NCBI GenBank assembly: GCA_002429615.1
Contig: DJAN01000004.1
Span: 1-5,523 of the forward strand
Source of the DNA: Lysobacteraceae bacterium UBA6001
Lineage (GTDB): Bacteria > Pseudomonadota > Gammaproteobacteria > Xanthomonadales > Xanthomonadaceae
Reading direction: 5' to 3'
Length of the DNA stretch: 5,523 bases
The notes below the pieces were generated by a model. It was given only the letters and a program-made list of their open reading frames with translations, was not told the DNA's origin and did not search any database. Position numbers and translations under genes: made by a program. The number at the start of each line of letters is the position of its first letter. Positions within the stretch are counted from its first letter, which is position 1. This document shows, in pieces, positions 1-5,523 of the stretch.

Positions 1-111
1 GGCCGGGGGGTAGCCCCTATCGGGACCGTGTGGCGGCAGGATGCCGCCACTCGAGCCCAACGCCATGGATGGCGGCTTTTGGCGTGTCCCGATAGGGGCT
101 ACCCCCCGGCC
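1..111. repeat. Nested inverted-repeat element, REP/BIME-like, cut by window edge
   Basis: The first 26 bases (1-26) are a perfect reverse complement of 86-111, so the region could fold into a long-stem structure. Each arm carries GTAG near its outer end (10-13, and CTAC at 99-102) followed by a short imperfect palindrome, CCC-TATC-GGG. Between the arms lies a second perfect hairpin, a 9-bp stem at 30-38 and 42-50 with a GGA loop, and a third small one, CGCCA/TGGCG at 61-65 and 70-74. Two inverted GTAG-headed units around a structured core is the layout of paired REP sequences (BIMEs), which are common between genes in Stenotrophomonas and relatives. There is no U tract after the long stem on either strand, so it is not a plain intrinsic terminator. 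The left arm starts at base 1, so the element may extend further. Family membership is inferred; the palindromy is seen directly. Confidence 0.7.
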
Positions 112-157
112 GCCGCATGCGGAAGGCAGGCGCCCAGCGACAAACCATCAGACCCGG

Positions 158-191
158 AAAACAAAACGGCCACCTTGAAGGCGGCCGTTTT
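158..191 (-). terminator. Intrinsic terminator after kdsA
   Basis: On the minus strand, starting 24 bases past the kdsA stop, AAAACGGCC (191-183) pairs perfectly with GGCCGTTTT (171-163). A short AT-containing loop region lies between them, and after one G a second run of four Ts follows (161-158). A GC-rich stem with U-rich tail is a standard Rho-independent terminator for the leftward pyrG-kdsA transcript. Because the arms carry A/T runs on both sides, it could also act on transcripts arriving from the left on the plus strand, though less well, since the tail there is only four Ts. Confidence 0.85.
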
Positions 192-214
192 GCGGTAAAT
201 CCCCGGCGGTGCAA

Positions 215-1048
<834 letters not shown>

Positions 1049-1055
1049 CACGACA

Positions 1056-1060
1056 CTCCT
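1056..1060 (-). promoter_or_regulatory. Ribosome binding site that fixes the kdsA start
   Basis: The minus strand reads AGGAG, then seven bases, then ATG at 1048-1046. No comparable site precedes the further upstream in-frame ATG at 1084, so this site decides the start. Confidence 0.85.
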
Positions 1061-1101
1061 GGGAATTCGGGCATTGAAAGGCACGCCCGTTGGATTTGGC
1101 C

Positions 1102-1128
1102 GGCCTGCCCCGCCACGCGGGACAGGCC
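1102..1128 (-). other. Intergenic hairpin between pyrG and kdsA
   Basis: GGCCTG (1102-1107) pairs with CAGGCC (1123-1128). After one mismatch, CCCGC (1109-1113) pairs with GCGGG (1117-1121) around a CAC loop. In the leftward transcript this stem begins 9 bases after the pyrG stop. No run of Us follows it, so it should not be a full terminator. A role in stabilising the pyrG 3' end or in reducing read-through to kdsA is inference; the pairing itself is seen directly. Confidence 0.6.
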
Positions 1129-1137
1129 TTATATGGG

Positions 1138-2805
<1,668 letters not shown>

Positions 2806-2827
2806 TCAAGGCCTCCCGGAAAGCCAT

Positions 2828-2856
2828 AGTTTACAGGTTGCCGGCGCTTTGCCCAA
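2828..2856 (-). promoter_or_regulatory. Candidate sigma-70 promoter for pyrG
   Basis: On the minus strand TTGGGC (2856-2851) and TAAACT (2833-2828) are separated by 17 bases, with TG directly before the -10. The -10 matches four of six consensus positions; the -35 keeps only the TTG. Transcription would begin near 2821 and give a leader of about 20 bases, leaving little space for an attenuator. It sits between the upstream gene's terminator and the pyrG ribosome binding site, the only place a pyrG promoter could lie if that terminator is efficient. The boxes are seen in the sequence; promoter activity is inferred. Confidence 0.45.
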
Positions 2857-2878
2857 GCACTGCGCGCGACGGTCTCAT

Positions 2879-2915
2879 AAAAAAACAGACGCCCCGGCCT
2901 GCGCCGGGGCGTCTG
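2879..2915 (-). terminator. Strong intrinsic terminator of the small exported-protein gene
   Basis: A perfect 13-bp GC-rich stem (2915-2903 with 2898-2886) with a four-base loop is followed on the minus strand by seven consecutive Ts (2885-2879). It begins 20 bases after the stop of the 88-residue gene and lies upstream of pyrG. It should therefore separate the two transcription units and force pyrG to have its own promoter. Confidence 0.93.
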
Positions 2916-2935
2916 GCATGCGTTCCACGGCGGGA

Positions 2936-3202
2936 TCAGCGCAGCGGCTTTTCCTCTTCCTCTTCCTTGGCGCCGACCTTGCCTTCCTTCACCGCGCGGT
3001 CCTTCTGCGCGGCGGCGGCGGCGCGGCGCTGGGCGCGCGCGTCGACTTCCGCCTGGGCCTGGGCATCGGCGGTCTGCTGGGCTTCGGCACCGCGCTTGTC
3101 CAGCGCCTCGGTCTGGCCGCCCTTCTGCTGGGCCATGGCGAGCGGGATGGCGGCCAGCGCGGCGACGCCGGCGGCCAGCATCAGAATGTGACGGGTCTTC
3201 AT
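2936..3202 (-). CDS. Small exported Ala/Gln/charged-residue-rich protein of unknown function
   Basis: I do not recognise this 88-residue product. Residues 1-24 form a clear Sec signal peptide: a basic start (MKTRH), a hydrophobic core (ILMLAAGVAALAAIPLA) and an AMA cleavage site before QQ. There is no lipobox Cys. The mature part, about 64 residues, is low complexity: rich in Ala, Gln, Glu, Lys, Arg and Asp, with no Cys, aromatic, His, Ser, Asn, Ile or Met. It contains AAAAA near the middle, five consecutive Glu (80-84), and ends KPLR. This suggests a soluble periplasmic or secreted peptide that is disordered or a single helix/coiled coil. The start at 3202 is supported by AGGAG (3214-3210) seven bases upstream and by the signal peptide; an in-frame ATG at 3322 would put 40 residues ahead of that peptide. 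It is monocistronic, with its own terminator, and divergent from parE. Codon use is GC-rich like its neighbours. That it is a real gene is well supported; its function is unknown. Confidence 0.85.
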   Translation of the reverse strand: MKTRHILMLAAGVAALAAIPLAMAQQKGGQTEALDKRGAEAQQTADAQAQAEVDARAQRRAAAAAQKDRAVKEGKVGAKEEEEEKPLR

Positions 3203-3375
3203 CGCAGATCTCCTGTCGGCTGCACCTTGCCCCCGTAAGTGGGGCCACAAGGCATGGATGACAAGGCAAAGGGTAGCCAGCGGCGACCGGCCGCGCACTG
3301 AATGCCGGGCATGGGCGTGCAAAAACCCTCCGCAGACCGCACACTTGCGCCTCGTCTCACGCCATCGCGAGCTGC
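3203..3375. other. Divergent intergenic spacer between the small gene and parE
   Basis: This spacer must hold the promoters of both flanking genes. On the minus side a good ribosome binding site (3214-3210) and a small GCCCC/GGGGC hairpin (3229-3233 with 3241-3245) lie in the likely leader of the exported-protein gene. A TTGTCA -35-like hexamer is present on the minus strand around 3259-3264, but no convincing -10 follows it. On the plus side I see no clear promoter boxes, and no purine-rich Shine-Dalgarno just before the parE ATG. No operator repeats stand out. Confidence 0.4.
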
Positions 3376-5271
3376 ATGAACACCCGTTACAACGCCGCCG
3401 ACATCGAAGTCCTCTCCGGCCTGGACCCGGTCAAACGCCGGCCCGGCATGTATACCGACACCGCGCGGCCGAACCACCTAGCCCAGGAAGTCATCGACAA
3501 CTCGGTCGACGAGGCGCTGGCCGGCCACGCCCGCACCATCGAGGTCACCCTCTACAAGGATGGCAGCTGCGAGGTGTCCGACGACGGCCGCGGCATGCCG
3601 GTGGACATCCACCCGGAAGAGAAGATTCCCGGCGTGGAGCTGATCCTCACCCGCCTGCACGCGGGCGGCAAGTTCAACAACCGCAACTACACCTTCTCCG
3701 GCGGCCTGCATGGCGTGGGCGTGAGCGTGGTCAACGCGCTGTCCAAGCTGGTCGAGGTGCACATCCGCCGCGATGGCAGCGAACACCGCATCACCTTCCG
3801 CGATGGCGACCGCGCCACGCCGCTGGAAGTGGTCGGCACGGTGGGCAAGAAGAACACCGGCACCCGCGTGCGCTTCTGGCCCGACCCGAAGTATTTCGAC
3901 ACGCCGAAGATCAACGCGCGCGCCCTGCGCCACCTGCTGCGCGCCAAGGCGGTGCTGTGCCCGGGCCTGACCGTGAAGCTGTTCGACGAAGCGACCGGCG
4001 AGCAGGACCGCTGGTACTTCGAGGACGGCCTGCGCGATTACCTCAAGGGCGAGCTGGCCGGTCGCGAACTGTTGCCGGCCGACCTGTTCGTCGGCAGCCT
4101 GAAGAAGGACACCGAGGTGGTGGACTGGGCCGTGGCCTGGGTCGCGGAAGGCGAGCTGGTGCAGGAGAGCTACGTCAACCTGATCCCGACCGCCCAGCAC
4201 GGCACCCACGTCAACGGCCTGCGTTCGGGCCTGACCGACGCGCTGCGCGAGTTCTGCGACTTCCGCAACCTGCTGCCGCGCGGCGTGAAGCTGGCGCCGG
4301 AAGACGTGTGGGACCGCGTCGCCTTCGTGCTCAGCCTGAAGATGACCGACCCGCAGTTCTCCGGCCAGACCAAGGAGCGCCTGTCCTCGCGCCAGGCCGC
4401 CGGCTTCATCGAAGGCGCCGCGCACGACGCCTTCAGCCTGTGGCTCAACCAGAACGTGGAGATCGGCGAGAAGATCGCGCAGATCGCCATCGAGCGCGCC
4501 AGCGCGCGCCTGAAGACCGAAAAGCAGATCGTCCGCAAGAAGGTCACCCAGGGCCCGGCGCTGCCGGGCAAGCTGGCCGACTGCATCAGCCAGGACCTGT
4601 CGCGCACCGAGCTGTTCCTGGTGGAAGGTGACTCGGCCGGCGGCTCGGCCAAGCAGGCGCGTGACAAGGATTTCCAGGCGATCCTGCCGCTGCGCGGCAA
4701 GATCCTCAACACCTGGGAAGTGTCCTCCGGCAGCGTGCTGGGCTCGGAGGAAGTGCACAACCTGGCGATCGCGATCGGCTGCGACCCGGGCAAGGAAGAG
4801 ATCGACGGCCTGCGCTACGGCAAGGTGGTGATCCTGGCCGACGCGGACTCCGACGGCCTGCATATCGCCACCCTGCTGACCGCGCTGTTCCTCAGGCACT
4901 TCCCCTCGCTGGTGGCGGCGGGCCATGTGTTCGTGGCGATGCCGCCGCTGTTCCGCGTGGACGTGGGCAAGCAGGTGTTCTACGCGCTGGACGAGGAGGA
5001 GAAGACCTCGCTGCTGGACAAGATCGCGCGCGACAAGATGAAGGGCCAGGTCAGCGTGACCCGCTTCAAGGGCCTGGGCGAGATGATGGCCTCTCAGCTG
5101 AAAGAGACCACCATGGATCCGAAGAAGCGGACCCTGGCGCGCGTCTCCCTGCCCGACAGCGAGGAAGAGATCGAGGATCTGGTCGAGCGCCTGATGGGCC
5201 GCAAGGCCGAGGCCCGCTATCAGTTCATCCAGGAAAACGCCCGCTTCGCCGTCGCCGACCTGGACGTCTGA
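3376..5271 (+). CDS. parE: DNA topoisomerase IV subunit B (ATPase subunit)
   Basis: ATPase subunit of topoisomerase IV. With ParC it decatenates replicated chromosomes and relaxes supercoils in the cytoplasm. The product is 631 residues; E. coli ParE is 630. Domains in order: GHKL ATPase (about 1-220) with RRPGMYTDT (21-29), the N-box EVIDNSVDEA with Glu38 and Asn42, DDGRGMP (69-75) and GGLHGVGVSVVNALS (109-123); transducer (about 220-390) with GTHVNGLRSG (276-285) and the ATP-contacting QTK loop (331-333); TOPRIM (about 411-525) with EGDSAGGSAKQ from Glu418 and DADSD (489-493) supplying the metal-binding acidic residues; and the C-terminal RFKGLGEM segment (563-570). TDTARPNH and the lack of a long GyrB-type insertion identify ParE rather than GyrB. 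The start at 3376 gives the same N-terminal length as E. coli (M-N-T-R-Y-N against M-T-Q-T-Y-N), although no Shine-Dalgarno is visible and the frame stays open upstream. One oddity is Met571 where GEMN is usual. It appears to be a single-gene unit; parC is not in the window. Confidence 0.97.
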   Translation: MNTRYNAADIEVLSGLDPVKRRPGMYTDTARPNHLAQEVIDNSVDEALAGHARTIEVTLYKDGSCEVSDDGRGMPVDIHPEEKIPGVELILTRLHAGGKFNNRNYTFSGGLHGVGVSVVNALSKLVEVHIRRDGSEHRITFRDGDRATPLEVVGTVGKKNTGTRVRFWPDPKYFDTPKINARALRHLLRAKAVLCPGLTVKLFDEATGEQDRWYFEDGLRDYLKGELAGRELLPADLFVGSLKKDTEVVDWAVAWVAEGELVQESYVNLIPTAQHGTHVNGLRSGLTDALREFCDFRNLLPRGVKLAPEDVWDRVAFVLSLKMTDPQFSGQTKERLSSRQAAGFIEGAAHDAFSLWLNQNVEIGEKIAQIAIERASARLKTEKQIVRKKVTQGPALPGKLADCISQDLSRTELFLVEGDSAGGSAKQARDKDFQAILPLRGKILNTWEVSSGSVLGSEEVHNLAIAIGCDPGKEEIDGLRYGKVVILADADSDGLHIATLLTALFLRHFPSLVAAGHVFVAMPPLFRVDVGKQVFYALDEEEKTSLLDKIARDKMKGQVSVTRFKGLGEMMASQLKETTMDPKKRTLARVSLPDSEEEIEDLVERLMGRKAEARYQFIQENARFAVADLDV

Positions 5272-5279
5272 TCCGCGCG

Positions 5280-5523
5280 TCAGCTCATCTGGAAACTGAG
5301 CCGCAGGGCGCCGTTGATGCCCTTGACGCCCATCCGCATGCAGATCGAGCGCAGGTGCGCCCGCACGGTATGGATCGACATATCCAGCTTGCGGCCGATG
5401 TCCTTGGGCGTGGCGCCGGCGGTCAGGTGCAACAGCACCGCCGTCTCGGCGCGGGTCAGGCCGAAGACCGCCCCGAGAGCCGTGATCTTGGCCACGTCCA
5501 GCGGTTCGACCGGCTGGGCCGTA
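5280..5523 (-). CDS. LuxR/GerE-type transcriptional regulator, C-terminal part only
   Basis: This is the 3' end of a gene whose 5' part lies beyond the right edge; 80 codons are visible. From about 5466 downwards the product reads as a GerE/LuxR-type DNA-binding domain: LTRAETAVLLHLTAGATPKDIGRKL followed by the recognition-helix segment SIHTVRAHLRSI, then MRMGVKGINGALRL near the end. This is the four-helix layout with the family's T-V-R-x-H-L core. The frame is open to the edge; a GTG at 5495 is possible but would leave almost no N-terminal domain, so a longer protein is more likely. The N-terminal sensor or receiver domain cannot be seen, so the signal and the target genes are unknown. It converges on parE with 8 bases between the stop codons. 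Confidence 0.82.
   Translation of the reverse strand, partial: TAQPVEPLDVAKITALGAVFGLTRAETAVLLHLTAGATPKDIGRKLDMSIHTVRAHLRSICMRMGVKGINGALRLSFQMS

Noticed and set aside
1049..1084. Upstream ATG start for kdsA adding 12 residues
   Set aside because: No ribosome binding site there, and the extra residues contain the real site; the family N-terminus matches the start at 1048.
3203..3322. Upstream ATG start for the small exported protein adding 40 residues
   Set aside because: It would place a long arginine-rich stretch ahead of an obvious signal peptide, and the AGGAG at 3214-3210 fits the internal start.
3258..4631. Plus-strand frame of 457 codons overlapping the parE start
   Set aside because: Out-of-frame translation of parE, rich in Arg/Pro/Gly/His; no recognisable domain.
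3478..4926. Minus-strand open frame of 482 codons opposite parE
   Set aside because: Antisense shadow of a complete, well-conserved parE; composition bias only, no motif and no ribosome binding site.
5280..5495. Complete 71-residue LuxR-like protein starting at the GTG at 5495
   Set aside because: The frame is open to the window edge and the supposed start lies only about 10 residues before the DNA-binding domain; a truncated larger regulator is more likely.

Overview
The window reads as an ordinary chromosomal housekeeping region of a GC-rich gammaproteobacterium. It most resembles the Xanthomonadaceae/Lysobacteraceae (Xanthomonas, Stenotrophomonas, Lysobacter or Pseudoxanthomonas type). 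This rests on protein character recalled from memory, the pyrG-kdsA order, strong GC bias at third codon positions, and a REP-like palindromic repeat between genes. No database search was possible, so the genus is open.

Layout, left to right. Bases 1-111 hold a structured inverted-repeat element with perfect 26-base arms, cut by the window edge. A strong intrinsic terminator (158-191) ends the leftward unit. kdsA (215-1048, minus; KDO-8-phosphate synthase of the metal-dependent class) and pyrG (1138-2802, minus; CTP synthase) form a probable two-gene transcription unit, with a hairpin lacking a U tract between them. A candidate pyrG promoter lies at 2828-2856. Just upstream is a textbook terminator (2879-2915) that ends a separate minus-strand gene for an 88-residue exported, Ala/Gln/Glu/Lys-rich protein of unknown function (2936-3202). 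A 173-base divergent spacer then leads to parE on the plus strand (3376-5271), topoisomerase IV subunit B. Only 8 bases beyond its stop, and convergent with it, is the C-terminal part of a LuxR/GerE-type DNA-binding regulator that runs off the right edge (5280-5523).

How the genes relate. PyrG makes CTP. KdsA makes KDO-8-phosphate, and the KDO derived from it is activated with CTP by KdsB (not in this window) before going into lipopolysaccharide. Co-transcription therefore links nucleotide supply to the sugar it activates. In related genomes eno often follows kdsA; that would lie left of this window, and the terminator plus repeat here separate it from kdsA. ParE works with ParC (not present) to separate daughter chromosomes.

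I found no mobile gene cluster, CRISPR array, RNA gene, toxin-antitoxin pair or defence system. The items most worth a second look are the terminal repeat element, the small exported low-complexity protein, and the tight convergent junction between parE and the regulator.
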